Assembly (NCBI GenBank): GCA_903845055.1
Contig: CAIMWF010000038.1
Span: 1 to 64,000, forward strand
DNA from: an uncultured Bacteroidales bacterium
GTDB taxonomy: Bacteria; Bacteroidota; Bacteroidia; Bacteroidales; FEN-979
Direction: 5' to 3'
DNA length: 64,000 nucleotides
The position numbers and the translations under genes are program-made. Of the stretch, positions 53,251 through 62,589 are shown piece by piece (the first letter of the stretch is position 1; each line of letters begins with the position of its first letter). The notes under the pieces are model-generated. The model had not been told where the DNA came from. It made no database searches and saw only the letters and a list, made by a program, of their open reading frames with translations.

Positions 53251-53383
53251 TAACAGAATCCTGAAATATCGGGGATGAATTTGACTCCTGCCTGTAATAT
53301 TGTCAGGATGGAATCGTCTGGTATGAAAGTTGTCAAAAATCAGTCTAAATAAGCATCTTGTCTTACCAAAATTTTATCTCCAT

Positions 53384-55792
53384 ATGATTCTCCGTAATTT
53401 TCAGCGAATTACACTGGCTTTCCTGTTTATTTTCCTCGCAGGAACCCTGCCGGCCCAGACCGGTATAATCAGGGGCAGGGTGTCAAACCACAAGAACAAC
53501 GAACCGGTTCCATTTGTGAATATCATTATCGACGGCAAACCCACCCAGGGGGCCACCAGCGATATGGATGGCAAATTTTCGATCGTGAATGTCGCCCCGG
53601 GATATACGCGGCTGATTGCCACCTCCGTGGGTTTTAAAAAGTACACCTCGGCCGATTTCCTGGTAACGAACGCCAAAACGACAGACTTTGATATCGGGCT
53701 GGACGAGCAGGTAACCACCCTTGACCAGGTGGAGATCAAGCCTTCGGTTGTTGAGAGGAATGAAGAGGTGCCGGTTTCGCTCCAGAAACTCTCCATCCAG
53801 GAGATCGAGCGGAGCCCGGGTTCAAACCGCGATATTTCGAAGGTGATCCAGAGCCTGCCCGGTGTGGCTTCCTTCGCCTCTTTCCGCAACGATATCGTCG
53901 TCAGGGGAGGAGGCCCGAGCGAAAACCGTTTTTACCTCGATGGCGTTGAAATCCCTTACCTGAACCATTTTTCGACCCAGGGATCTTCGGGTGGCCCGGT
54001 GGGGATCATCAATGTCGACCTGATCCGCGAAGTACAGCTCTATTCGAGCGCCTTCCCAACCAGCAGGGGCAATGCCCTCAGTTCGGTGATGGACCTGCGC
54101 CAGGTGGACGGCAACAAGGAAAAGTTCGGGGGCAGGGTATCGGTTGGTTCGAGCGATTTCGCCCTGACGCTGAATGGCCCGGTGACCAAAAATTCATCGT
54201 TGATCTTTTCGGTGCGCCGTTCGTACCTGCAACTCCTTTTCAGCGCGCTGAAGCTTCCTTTCCTGCCTACCTACAACGACTACCAGTTAAAATATAAAAT
54301 TGATTTTGACAAGCGGAACCAGCTGTCGGTCATCTCCATCGGTGCGCTTGACAAGAACAAACTCAACACCGGTATTTCAAACCCCGATGCATTCCAGCAC
54401 TATGTGTTGCAGTACCTGCCGGTCAACAACCAGTGGAGTTACGTTTTCGGCCTCGTTTACCGCCATTTCCGTGCAAAGGGATACGATACCTTCGTGCTGA
54501 GCCGGAGCATGCTGAACAATGACCAGATCAAGTATACCAACAACGTGGAGGTGGCCGACAGCCTGTTGTTCAAATACAATTCGCAGGAGACCGAAAACAA
54601 GTTCAGGTACGAAGGGCTTACCGACCTGGTAAAATGGAAGATCAGCTATGGTGCCGGGCTTGAATATGCGAAATACACCAACAATACCTTCCAGAAGATA
54701 TTTGTCGGGAACCAGCTTCGCACGGTCGATTACAACTCCCGGATCGGGTTGTTCAAATGGAGCCTTTTCTCCCAGGTCAACCGGGCCTTTTTCAACGACC
54801 GGCTGAACCTGAACCTGGGCATCAGGATGGATGCCAACAACTATTCGCAGGAGATGAACAACATGCTGAAACAGCTTTCTCCGCGGTTTTCGGCCTCCTA
54901 CGCCTTTGTCCCCGATAAGTTGTTCCTCAACTTCAACATCGGCCGCTATTACCAGCTGCCGGCCTATACTTCGCTCGGATACCGCAGCAACAGCGGCACG
55001 CTTGTCAACGATTCACTCGGGATCAAATATATCTCCGCCGACCATATCGTGCTCGGCATGGAATACCAGCCAAAACCGAATGCCAAGATCTCGCTGGAGG
55101 GATTTTACAAGTTTTACCGGAACTATCCCTTCTCCCTGCGCGATTCGGTGTCGCTGGCCAGCAAAGGATCCGATTTCGGCTCTGTCGGTGATGAACCGCT
55201 GAAACCCATTTCGAAAGGACGCGCCTATGGATTTGAAATCCTTTTAAGGAATGCCGACATCTTCAAATTCAATTTCATCCTCACCTACACCTTCGTGCGC
55301 AGCGAGTTCACCGATTACAACGGCAAATACATCCCTTCGGCCTGGGACAACCGGAACCTGCTCAATGTGACCATCGGCAGGAAATTCAAACACAACTGGG
55401 AAATCGGTGCAAAATGGCGCTACGCGGGCGGACAGCCATATACGCCGTGGGATATGAACAAGTCGAGCCTGGTGACAGCATGGAACGTGCAGGGGAAGGG
55501 ATACCTCGATTATGCTGCGTTCAACACCCTTCGGTTGAATGCCTTCAACCAGCTCGATATCAGGATCGACAAGGGATTTTACTTCAGGAAATGGTCCCTC
55601 ATGTTTTACCTGGATGTGCAGAACGTGCTGAATTTCAAGGCACAGCAGCCGGATTTGCTGGTCAACACCCAGGAAGACGGATCGGTGGTGAAATATGTCG
55701 ATCTGCAGGGACAGGAGCGCTATAAACTGCGCAGCATCCCGAACAAGGCCGGCACCGTGCTGCCGGCCATCGGGATCATGGTTGATTTTTAA
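53384..55792 (+). CDS. TonB-dependent outer-membrane receptor with carboxypeptidase-regulatory domain
   Basis: 802 residues from the ATG at 53384 (MILRNFQRITLAFLF...LPAQTG signal peptide); the TTG start at 53330 adds 18 unlikely residues. Residues about 25-110 form a CarboxypepD_reg-like beta-sandwich (GIIRGRVSNHKNNEPV, GATSDMDGKFSI). A plug domain follows (SVVERNEEVPVS... DIVVRGGGPSENRFYLDGVEIP), then a 22-strand-type barrel. No SusD partner is adjacent, so a substrate other than polysaccharide is possible. The stop codon overlaps the stop of the convergent gene in the TTAA sequence. Confidence 0.94.
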   Translation: MILRNFQRITLAFLFIFLAGTLPAQTGIIRGRVSNHKNNEPVPFVNIIIDGKPTQGATSDMDGKFSIVNVAPGYTRLIATSVGFKKYTSADFLVTNAKTTDFDIGLDEQVTTLDQVEIKPSVVERNEEVPVSLQKLSIQEIERSPGSNRDISKVIQSLPGVASFASFRNDIVVRGGGPSENRFYLDGVEIPYLNHFSTQGSSGGPVGIINVDLIREVQLYSSAFPTSRGNALSSVMDLRQVDGNKEKFGGRVSVGSSDFALTLNGPVTKNSSLIFSVRRSYLQLLFSALKLPFLPTYNDYQLKYKIDFDKRNQLSVISIGALDKNKLNTGISNPDAFQHYVLQYLPVNNQWSYVFGLVYRHFRAKGYDTFVLSRSMLNNDQIKYTNNVEVADSLLFKYNSQETENKFRYEGLTDLVKWKISYGAGLEYAKYTNNTFQKIFVGNQLRTVDYNSRIGLFKWSLFSQVNRAFFNDRLNLNLGIRMDANNYSQEMNNMLKQLSPRFSASYAFVPDKLFLNFNIGRYYQLPAYTSLGYRSNSGTLVNDSLGIKYISADHIVLGMEYQPKPNAKISLEGFYKFYRNYPFSLRDSVSLASKGSDFGSVGDEPLKPISKGRAYGFEILLRNADIFKFNFILTYTFVRSEFTDYNGKYIPSAWDNRNLLNVTIGRKFKHNWEIGAKWRYAGGQPYTPWDMNKSSLVTAWNVQGKGYLDYAAFNTLRLNAFNQLDIRIDKGFYFRKWSLMFYLDVQNVLNFKAQQPDLLVNTQEDGSVVKYVDLQGQERYKLRSIPNKAGTVLPAIGIMVDF

Positions 55793-56193
55793 TGACGCAT
55801 GCGCGGCTGGCGGGCCAGTCTCTCCTGAACCATCTTCTTATACGAAGTTAACTGGTCGGCGGTGAGGATTGGCTTCATTTCAGCCTCCTGCTGTGAGACC
55901 AGGCTTATGAAACTCTTCCGCTGGGCTGCTGTATCGGAGATTTTTTTGAGATCTTCCGTCTTTTTCGCATATTTCAGGTTGACGGCCAACACCTTTGGCT
56001 CCTGGGCAGGGGTAAGTTTGAGCTGATCCTTCATCCGTTCGGTCTGGCGTGCCGCGCGCTGTTCGGGAGTCGCATTCCCGCCCATCCCGCCGCCCTGCTG
56101 GGCAAATAGGGCAGAAGCTGAAAAAATAAGAAGTGCGGCCAGGGAAAGGACCAGGAAAAATTTTCGTGAAGCGATTTTCAATGATGTTTTCAT
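55789..56193 (-). CDS. Small helical periplasmic protein (DUF4890/Spy-like)
   Basis: 134 residues. Signal peptide about 1-31 (ALFAQQ). The mature part is mostly helical, with TPEQRAARQTERMKDQLKLTPAQEPKVLAVN and a second similar helix pair with TADQLTSYKKM, the LTxxQ repeats seen in Spy/CpxP-like envelope proteins. It may bind unfolded proteins or metals. It stands alone at the end of the TonB gene. Confidence 0.8.
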   Translation of the reverse strand: MKTSLKIASRKFFLVLSLAALLIFSASALFAQQGGGMGGNATPEQRAARQTERMKDQLKLTPAQEPKVLAVNLKYAKKTEDLKKISDTAAQRKSFISLVSQQEAEMKPILTADQLTSYKKMVQERLARQPRMRH

Positions 56194-56283
56194 AGTTTGT
56201 GTTTAATTGGTTTTTTGTTTAAAACGGGAAATGACCGGATCTGTTGTGCCGATCCGGCTTCAAAAAGACCCTGTAGTGCAAAA

Positions 56284-57243
56284 TTACTGTTTTTTCCCGA
56301 GCTCCTCTTTTATTTTGGTGCTGATGATCGCCGCCCCGGCAGGGTTCACATGGTCGGCGTTGAAAAAATATCCGGGCTTGCCGTGGAATTCATTGCGGTA
56401 ATCAAAGAGCAGGAAATTGTTGCAATGGTCGCGGGTAAGGGTTACAATCGCGCGGTCGAGCTTCTCCAGGTCGACCATCCTGTGTGCATATTTCAGGTAT
56501 TCATCGCTCATCGGCATCCTGAGCAGGATGAGGCGGATCCTGTATTGTTTGCACAGGCTGAGTATTTTCAGGTAATATTTTGTCTCACCGAGTACCGGAT
56601 TTCGCCCGTAACTCGAAAGGTAAACCGTTGCTATTTCAAATCCCAGGGCTTCGCGGTTGCGCTCCTTTGCAAAGTTGCGGTAATCCCTTGCCGGGATATA
56701 GCCGTTTTTGACCACCTGCATGTCGGCATTGCGGAATTGCAGCGACATCAGCACATACCTGTAATTCCCGGCATAGGAGAAGAAATTGCCCGAAAGCCAG
56801 TTCAGCAGGTACCCGGGATCGTTCGATTCGCGCGCAATCTCAAAATAATCCAGGTATTTCCGCCAGTAGCCATCGAAAGAAAGTTCATTTTCGGCCCTGG
56901 GGCTGAAATTGACGGGGTCGATGGAAAGAAGGATGTTTTGGGGTCTCTTGTTCGTTTTTTCGAGGATGTACTTTAATTTGTAATAGGTTTGCGCGTATAC
57001 CTCCTTGGGCATGATGTATGAAAAACCGGGCCCGAGTATCGCGGGATCCACCCGGTTGTGGGAGTTGCCAAGCATCAGGTACCTGATCGAATCGGGGCAG
57101 GCTTCGAATTGTTCGTCCTGCTGCCTGCTCAGCCTGAAATAATACATCCGTCGGTTGTAAACGATGTTCAGCAGCGCATTCAGGGCGATGACCATGATGA
57201 CAAACACCAGCAGTTTTTTAAAAAATAGAATTTTCCGGTCCAT
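56284..57243 (-). CDS. DltD/AlgJ-like SGNH-fold membrane protein
   Basis: 319 residues from the ATG at 57243; the track start lies inside the MBOAT gene. One N-terminal membrane helix (about 10-30). The SGNH blocks are LMLGNSHNRVDP (Ser plus following His) and NADHVNPAGA (Asp-His pair) near the C-terminus. Such proteins complete acyl transfer started by an MBOAT partner, as DltD with DltB or AlgJ with AlgI. The start is one base after the MBOAT stop (TAAGATG), so the two are translated together. Confidence 0.88.
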   Translation of the reverse strand: MDRKILFFKKLLVFVIMVIALNALLNIVYNRRMYYFRLSRQQDEQFEACPDSIRYLMLGNSHNRVDPAILGPGFSYIMPKEVYAQTYYKLKYILEKTNKRPQNILLSIDPVNFSPRAENELSFDGYWRKYLDYFEIARESNDPGYLLNWLSGNFFSYAGNYRYVLMSLQFRNADMQVVKNGYIPARDYRNFAKERNREALGFEIATVYLSSYGRNPVLGETKYYLKILSLCKQYRIRLILLRMPMSDEYLKYAHRMVDLEKLDRAIVTLTRDHCNNFLLFDYRNEFHGKPGYFFNADHVNPAGAAIISTKIKEELGKKQ

Positions 57244-57244
57244 C

Positions 57245-58699
57245 TTAAAATTGAAAGTAGAAAAATTTCTGACTTGAAAAAACGCCGAAAGCAAGCAGGA
57301 ACATTACCATGAAAAGGTATGCGGCATACCGGATGATGACCGGTTTGCAAAGAAATTTCGAAGCCAGGGATTTCATGGCCACCAGGTATTCGAACCAGAG
57401 CATGAACAAAACGAGAACGATCCCCAGCAGAAGGTCCCCGTTTTTCAGCAGGGGCAGCAGGATCGCGTGGCCGGTCTGGCTGAAATCGGCCAGGTTCAGG
57501 ATCATGTAAAATGAGTCATGGAGCGGGTGCGGACCAAAGAAAAAGGCGGTGGAACATATCAGCAGGAAGGTGGCCGTGATGTTCAGCCCCTGGAGCAGTC
57601 GCGGGGCGGAATCCAGGCCGGTCACCCGGTTGAACCGGGTCATTAGGGGCCTGAAAACATTTGCGATGACCATAAAGGTGCCCTGGAACAAACCAAAAAT
57701 GATGAAATTCCAATAGGGGCCGTGCCAGAAACCAACCAGCACGAAAACAATGACCAGGTTGAGGTTCATCCGCCAGTTTACCTTTCGGCCGCGAAAGGTG
57801 AAGGGGAGGGAGAAATAGACATAATCGCGCAGCCAGGAGGTCAGGGAGATGTGCCAGCGGCTCCAGAATTCGGCAATCGACCGGGCGCTGAAGGGCCGGT
57901 TGAAATTCGGGCTCAGCCTGAACCCCATCAGCCGGGCCGATCCGATGGCAATATCGGTATATCCTGAGAAATCGGCGTAAACCTCCATCATTTTAAGAAC
58001 GATGGCGATGGCGATCTCGGGGCCGTGGAAATATCCTATGTTGCTGAAAACGGGATCCACGAACATGGAAAGCCGGTCGGCGATGGCCACTTTTTTGAAC
58101 ATGCCCCAGAGGATGAGGCGCAGTCCGCTGGTGAACAGTTGGGGATCGAAGCTGTGTTCGGCATGGAATTGCGGGATCAGCCTCCTGCCGCGCTCGATCG
58201 GGCCGGCCAGCACCAGCGGGAAAAAAGAGACGAACAGTGCGTAGATCCCGATGTTCTTCTCCGGTTTGACGACGCCACGGTATACATCGATGGTGTACCC
58301 GATGGTCTGGAAGGTGTAAAACGATATACCTGCCGGAACCAGGATGCCCATCCAGGGGATGACCGGCCTTTTCCCGGCGATCCCGGCAAACTGGTTCACA
58401 AGGTCGGTGAAGAAAACAAGGTACTTGAAGAAAACCAGCATCCCGAGGTTGACCGCCAGGGTGATAAGCAGGTATTTCAGCCGTTGTTTTTTATCCGGGA
58501 TCTTTCCCATCCGCACCGCGGCATAGTACGACACCAGGGTTGCTCCCATCAGCACCAGGACGAATTCGGCCCGCCACAGGAGATAAAAAAAATAGCTGGC
58601 GGCAAGGAGGATCATCCAGCGGAACCGGAAGGGGACCAGGTAGTAAAGCAATACGACGGCAGGGAGGAAAACGAGATATCCGATGGAATTGAAGAGCAT
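57245..58699 (-). CDS. MBOAT-family O-acyltransferase (AlgI-like)
   Basis: 484 residues from the ATG at 58699 (MLFNSIGYLVFLPAVVLLYY), the typical AlgI opening. At least ten hydrophobic helices; GISFYTFQTIGYTIDVYRG, YADFSGYTDIAIG, EFWSRWHISLTSWLRDYVY and the catalytic His in VLVGFWHGPYWNF are all intact. It moves acyl groups (commonly acetyl) across the inner membrane to extracytoplasmic sugars. It is fifth of six genes in the operon. Confidence 0.94.
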   Translation of the reverse strand: MLFNSIGYLVFLPAVVLLYYLVPFRFRWMILLAASYFFYLLWRAEFVLVLMGATLVSYYAAVRMGKIPDKKQRLKYLLITLAVNLGMLVFFKYLVFFTDLVNQFAGIAGKRPVIPWMGILVPAGISFYTFQTIGYTIDVYRGVVKPEKNIGIYALFVSFFPLVLAGPIERGRRLIPQFHAEHSFDPQLFTSGLRLILWGMFKKVAIADRLSMFVDPVFSNIGYFHGPEIAIAIVLKMMEVYADFSGYTDIAIGSARLMGFRLSPNFNRPFSARSIAEFWSRWHISLTSWLRDYVYFSLPFTFRGRKVNWRMNLNLVIVFVLVGFWHGPYWNFIIFGLFQGTFMVIANVFRPLMTRFNRVTGLDSAPRLLQGLNITATFLLICSTAFFFGPHPLHDSFYMILNLADFSQTGHAILLPLLKNGDLLLGIVLVLFMLWFEYLVAMKSLASKFLCKPVIIRYAAYLFMVMFLLAFGVFSSQKFFYFQF

Positions 58700-58713
58700 A
58701 GGTTCCCTGCCTG

Positions 58714-59412
58714 TTATTTCGTGAAAACATCCCCGCCTGTTTCGCGGTACCATACCCCTTCGGGGGATTCCTCCCGGTCAAGGCTGCCGGGATATTCTTT
58801 TAAAAGGGCTTCAAACCGCTGAGCCAGCCCTGTATCATAATCGGCGTTCTCAAACAATACTTTTGCAAGGTGATCTGCGCCGGCCAGGGCCCTCACGGCC
58901 TTCCTGATCTTCCCGCCCCGCTGTTCAAAACGTTCGCGGGTCAGTTCATACTGCTGGTTATCGGCCTCCTCCTGGCTTTCGCAAAGCCGGTACCCGAGTT
59001 GTAAATTGAAGTTGACCGCATTGGCGTTGGTACGCATGATGTGTGCAACCTGCCGTTTCCACCCAAGCAGGAAAAAGGTGGTTTCGATGCCGGCAACCGA
59101 TACCAGGTAAGGTACGAAGGTATTGTAAAACTCGGTCCGGCCGAGGAATATCCCCGATTCGGAGGAGCGGGACTCCCAGTCGATGTTTTTGTCGTTCAGC
59201 AGACCGATCTTTTCTCCCCGGTAGTGGATCATGAGGTAATTGTTCTTCAGGTTGCTGACCGACCTGAACCAATCAAGCTGCTGCACAGGCGAAATGATCT
59301 CCCGGTATTGCATGTTCAGCCTCACAGGGTCGGAGTTTCGCCATTGCCTCACCAGTTCAATATCCCCTTCGGTGAGCCGCTCCAGGATGATCCCGTATTT
59401 AAAGAACTTCAT
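58714..59412 (-). CDS. GNAT-family N-acyltransferase (PseH-like)
   Basis: 232 residues. LERLTEGDIELVRQWRNSDPVR at the N-terminus and VAHIMRTNANAVNFNLQLGYRL near the middle are the usual marks of sugar-nucleotide N-acetyltransferases such as PseH. A 60-residue helical tail follows. The enzyme would acylate an amino group on a nucleotide-activated sugar with an acyl-CoA. The start overlaps the 3' end of the GT2 gene by 14 bp; the MBOAT start is 14 nt after its stop. Confidence 0.82.
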   Translation of the reverse strand: MKFFKYGIILERLTEGDIELVRQWRNSDPVRLNMQYREIISPVQQLDWFRSVSNLKNNYLMIHYRGEKIGLLNDKNIDWESRSSESGIFLGRTEFYNTFVPYLVSVAGIETTFFLLGWKRQVAHIMRTNANAVNFNLQLGYRLCESQEEADNQQYELTRERFEQRGGKIRKAVRALAGADHLAKVLFENADYDTGLAQRFEALLKEYPGSLDREESPEGVWYRETGGDVFTK

Positions 59413-60340
59413 GGTTCAGCATCGTTTTGATGGCAAAGGGGGGCTTTTGGTTCTGCACCATGTAGATCCGGCTCAGGTATTCGCCGATGATGCCCAGCGA
59501 CAGCAGGATGATGCTGGTCGAAAACAGGATGGCCACGATGAGGGCGGTAAACCCCAGCGGAACATCGCGGAAGATCTTCTTGTAAATAAATACCAGGCCG
59601 ATGAAGAAGCTGAACATGGCGGTCATGAAACCTCCGTAAACCATCATCCGCAGGGGAATCGCCGTGTAATAGATCACCAGGTTCGAAAAGAGAGAAAAGA
59701 GACTGTGGCTGGTGTAGGATGACTGCTGGTAGGGCCGTTTCCGGTGGTCGACCAGCACGAAGGCGATGTGGCTGGTATACCAGTTGAAAAGTTCATCAAT
59801 GTAAATGAAGTTGATCTGGTGGTTGAGCAGGTTTTTTGCAAGCGACGATTTCATCAGCCTGAAGGAGGAGCCGTTGCCCTTGGTCTTGAAAATCCTGCGC
59901 GACCAGCCTTTCAGTGCGCCGCTGCCCATGTTGCGGGCCATGGAATGGTGTTTCGTTCCATAGATGCCATACACGAGGTCGGCATCCGAATGTTGCATGG
60001 TATCGATGAGTTTGGCAATTTCCTCGGGTGGATTCTGAAGGTCGTCGTCGATGGTGATGATAAAGTTACCCGATGCCTGTGCGATGCCGCAGATGGTTGC
60101 GTTGTGCTGCCCGAAATTCCGGGCCAGGCGGATGGCGATGATGTTCGCCGGGTTGGCCTTCTGAAGCGTTTCCAGCCTTTCCCAGCTGGCATCCTGGCTT
60201 CCGTCGTCGACAAAAACAACCTCGAATGATTTTTCAATTTTTTCCATGGTCTGCCCGATCCGGAGGAACAACTCCTCCAGCGATTCGCAGCTGTTAAAGA
60301 CCGGGACAACGACGGAATAATCAGGCTTCATCTTGCTCAT
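59399..60340 (-). CDS. GT2 polyprenyl-phosphate glycosyltransferase (GtrB/ArnC-like)
   Basis: 313 residues from the ATG at 60340 (MSKMKPDYSVVVPVFN). GT-A fold: VVVPVFNSCESL, FVDDGSQDAS, and ITIDDDLQNPPEE with the DDD metal site. Two C-terminal helices (about 235-300) place it with dolichyl- or undecaprenyl-phosphate glycosyltransferases, which attach a sugar to the lipid carrier on the cytoplasmic face. It probably supplies the lipid-linked sugar for later acylation. Start is 5 nt after the SDR stop. Confidence 0.93.
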   Translation of the reverse strand: MSKMKPDYSVVVPVFNSCESLEELFLRIGQTMEKIEKSFEVVFVDDGSQDASWERLETLQKANPANIIAIRLARNFGQHNATICGIAQASGNFIITIDDDLQNPPEEIAKLIDTMQHSDADLVYGIYGTKHHSMARNMGSGALKGWSRRIFKTKGNGSSFRLMKSSLAKNLLNHQINFIYIDELFNWYTSHIAFVLVDHRKRPYQQSSYTSHSLFSLFSNLVIYYTAIPLRMMVYGGFMTAMFSFFIGLVFIYKKIFRDVPLGFTALIVAILFSTSIILLSLGIIGEYLSRIYMVQNQKPPFAIKTMLNHEVL

Positions 60341-60345
60341 GACGG

Positions 60346-61080
60346 TTAACCTCCTCCTAATATAAGATTCGTGGCGCTCACCCATTTCGATGCATCCGAC
60401 AGGTAAAAGATGATGGTATTGGCAACATCCACAGGGTCGCCAAGCCCAAGCAGCTGGCGCTCTTCAATTTTATTCACCGCCTCCTGCGAAAAGTTCTCGG
60501 CAGTTTCGTTGAGCATGGGGGTGCGCACGAAAGCGGGGGCGATGCAGTTCACCCGGGTGCCCCTGGATGCCAGTTCAAGTGCCAGGACGCGTGCATAGGC
60601 CTCCAGGGCGGCCTTGGCGCTGATGTACATGGCCCCGCCCACAAAAGGATACCGAGTCGATATGGAGGAAATGAAAACAATGGAGCTGTTGCCCTTTGAA
60701 AGTTTCTTCTTTGCCAGGATCCTGGCGGTGAGCAGCACGGAGGCGTCGAAGCTGATGCGGAAGGTCCTGGAAATGGTCTCAGCCGTGATAAACCTTGCCG
60801 GTGCAAGTTCGGAGATGCCGGTGCTTTGTACCAGCCCGTCCAGCATTGGCAGGGCCTCCACCAGCCGGTCAATGTCGGCCTGGATGGTAAGATCGGCAGG
60901 GATTTGCTGATGGCCTTCACCCTGGAGTGAACCGAACGTCTCCTGCAGCCGTATGGTGTTTCGCCCCGTGACAATGACACGGGCGCCATATTCGCTGGCC
61001 GTGATGGCGGTTTGCCTGCCCAGTCCCGAGGAGGCACCCGTGACAAGAACCGTTTTGCCTTTCAGATCAAATGCGTTCAT
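60346..61080 (-). CDS. SDR reductase (FabG-like)
   Basis: 244 residues. TGASSGLGRQTA cofactor loop, LVQSTG in place of NNAG, FISSIS, and YISAKAALEAYARVLALELA with the catalytic YxxxK; C-terminal LILGGG. Length and pattern match 3-oxoacyl-ACP reductases. It overlaps the ketoacyl synthase gene by 4 bp (ATGA) and most likely reduces the 3-keto product of that enzyme to a 3-hydroxyacyl group. Confidence 0.92.
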   Translation of the reverse strand: MNAFDLKGKTVLVTGASSGLGRQTAITASEYGARVIVTGRNTIRLQETFGSLQGEGHQQIPADLTIQADIDRLVEALPMLDGLVQSTGISELAPARFITAETISRTFRISFDASVLLTARILAKKKLSKGNSSIVFISSISTRYPFVGGAMYISAKAALEAYARVLALELASRGTRVNCIAPAFVRTPMLNETAENFSQEAVNKIEERQLLGLGDPVDVANTIIFYLSDASKWVSATNLILGGG

Positions 61081-62162
61081 CCGTTTTCAGATTGTACCGG
61101 CAGGGCTTCCTGTTCGGTAAATTCAGGGACCACCATGCCATCGGTTTCAACGAGGACGGTGCCCCATGACAGCCCGATCCCGAAAGCCGAGAGCAGGAGT
61201 TTGTGCGGTTTTTCGGCCAGGCTGGTCCGGATCTGGGTAACCATGGTCAGCGGGATCGACGAACAGCTGGTATTTCCGAAGTCGTGGAGCGAATAGGGAA
61301 CCCTCGAAGGATCCACCTTCAGCATCTTGCGCAGGGTCTCGTTGATCAGCCGGTTGGCCTGGTGAAACAGCAGGTAGTCGAACTCATCGAGCTGCCTGTT
61401 GAAATGTTTCAGGGTGGTTTTGATGTTGGGGACCACCTCGCGCAGGGAAAAGTTGAACACTTCGATCCCGTCGAGCGCGATCTGCAGGCGGTTGTGATAG
61501 ATCCCTTCGCCGTATTTTTTGATGGTGAAAGATTTTTTGCTGGCGAGGTTCCGCACGCCGCCGTCGCGGATAATGATGGCTTCGTAGCCGCTGCCGTCGG
61601 TCTGCAGGTTGAACTGCATGGCCGGGTGACCCGGCTTCAGCTCGAGGGCCGTGGCCGTCCCGGCATCGCCGAATAGCGGGAAGGTGCTTTTGTCGCGGTA
61701 GCAGGAGGTAACATTCGACAGGTCGCCGACCAGCAACAGCCCCTTTTGCATGCCGGTGGCCCGGATCAGGCTGCTGATGACCGAGAGGCCGTAAACATAT
61801 CCCGAACAACCGAGGTTGATGTCGATGGCCATGCAGGTTTTGGGCAGTTTCAGCCTGTCCTGGAGAATGGCGGAGGTCGAAGGGATGATGTAATCGCGCG
61901 ACTGGGAAACGAAAACAAGCAGGCTGATGTCATTCCTCGCCCAGACCAGCTGATCCAGCAACTGTTCCGCCGCCTGGAAACAAAGGTCCGAAGTGGTCTG
62001 CCCGGGCACGGCAACGTGCCGGGTTTCCACCCCGATCATGTTGATCAGCTGGTCGCGCTCCTTTTGCGTGATCCAGTCGTAATCGTGATTGGATAAACTT
62101 TTTTTGGGAACACAGGCCGAAAGACCGGCAATCCTGACATCGGGTATCTCAAAAATGGCCAT
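61077..62162 (-). CDS. Ketoacyl-ACP synthase III-like enzyme
   Basis: 361 residues, longer than FabH (about 320) but usual for the Bacteroidetes glycan-cluster branch. Triad Cys119 (INLGCSGYVYGL), His267 (LLFHQANRL) and Asn297 (DFGNTSCSS) is intact. GLSACVPKKSLSN and the IGVETRHVA segment follow the family. Predicted condensation of a short acyl-CoA with malonyl-ACP. First gene of the six-gene operon, preceded by a TACTTTTG -7 box. No acyl carrier protein gene is seen nearby, so it must use the housekeeping one or one outside the window. Confidence 0.92.
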   Translation of the reverse strand: MAIFEIPDVRIAGLSACVPKKSLSNHDYDWITQKERDQLINMIGVETRHVAVPGQTTSDLCFQAAEQLLDQLVWARNDISLLVFVSQSRDYIIPSTSAILQDRLKLPKTCMAIDINLGCSGYVYGLSVISSLIRATGMQKGLLLVGDLSNVTSCYRDKSTFPLFGDAGTATALELKPGHPAMQFNLQTDGSGYEAIIIRDGGVRNLASKKSFTIKKYGEGIYHNRLQIALDGIEVFNFSLREVVPNIKTTLKHFNRQLDEFDYLLFHQANRLINETLRKMLKVDPSRVPYSLHDFGNTSCSSIPLTMVTQIRTSLAEKPHKLLLSAFGIGLSWGTVLVETDGMVVPEFTEQEALPVQSENG

Positions 62163-62203
62163 TTCCTGCTTCGGTTGGTCTCTGCTGTTACAAGCTTACT
62201 ACG

Positions 62204-62211
62204 CAAAAGTA
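62204..62211 (-). promoter_or_regulatory. -7 promoter element of the acyl-modification operon
   Basis: TACTTTTG on the minus strand, 41 nt before the ATG at 62162. No good -33 element. Confidence 0.6.
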
Positions 62212-62280
62212 CTTTTTTTTTCTTTAAAGTCTCCTTTTTTCTAAATTTGCCCGGTTAGGTACGACCATTCTCCGTTTCCT

Positions 62281-62315
62281 TTTGAGTTTTGAACTTTGAT
62301 CTTTAATTTATCATT
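62281..62315. repeat. Degenerate heptamer array (TTTGAGT/TTTGAAC/TTTGATC...)
   Basis: About five 7-bp units sharing TTTGA or TTTA, related to the GAGTTTT family. Confidence 0.55.
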
Positions 62316-62392
62316 TAATTCGTAAAAGGTTTGCGAAGCACAGGACCCGCATGAGGAAATACACGTAAAGAAAATCAAGGAATGAGCGTTAA

Positions 62393-62438
62393 AAACTGCG
62401 GACTGTTTGAGGTGCGCAGCGCCGAGTTTCCGCAGTTT
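62393..62438. repeat. REP-like palindromic element
   Basis: Perfect 10-bp arms AAACTGCGGA / TCCGCAGTTT around 26 nt that contain an inner GGTGC-GCA-GCGCC hairpin. A GC-rich imperfect palindrome in an AT-rich gap. No T-run, so not a simple terminator. Confidence 0.6.
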
Positions 62439-62490
62439 AGAGAATGACGCGGATTTTTAGTGAATCTCCGTAAGCGGTGACTTTTCTTTG

Positions 62491-62523
62491 TTTCTTTCTT
62501 TTGGTGGCAGCATAAGAAAGAAA
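62491..62523. repeat. Hairpin with TTTCTTTCTT / AAGAAAGAAA arms
   Basis: Perfect 10-bp inverted repeat with a 13-nt loop, 52 bp after the REP-like palindrome; the two may form one composite element. Confidence 0.6.
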
Positions 62524-62589
62524 GGCAATAAAATATCGAATATTGATCAATGAAATTTGAAGTTTTTGCCAGAGGAAAAATTAAATGGC

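Noticed and set aside
56197-56976. 259-codon plus-strand ORF
   Set aside because: Antisense to the SGNH gene; no independent support. The same reasoning removes 58025-58822, 30022-30705, 13907-14608, 5856-6503 and 2009-2839.
56284-62162. Flexirubin or aryl-polyene pigment cluster
   Set aside because: A KAS III, reductase and AMP ligase occur in such clusters, but the aromatase, ammonia lyase, dedicated ACPs and other ketosynthases are missing, and the GT2 has a lipid-carrier-type C-terminus.
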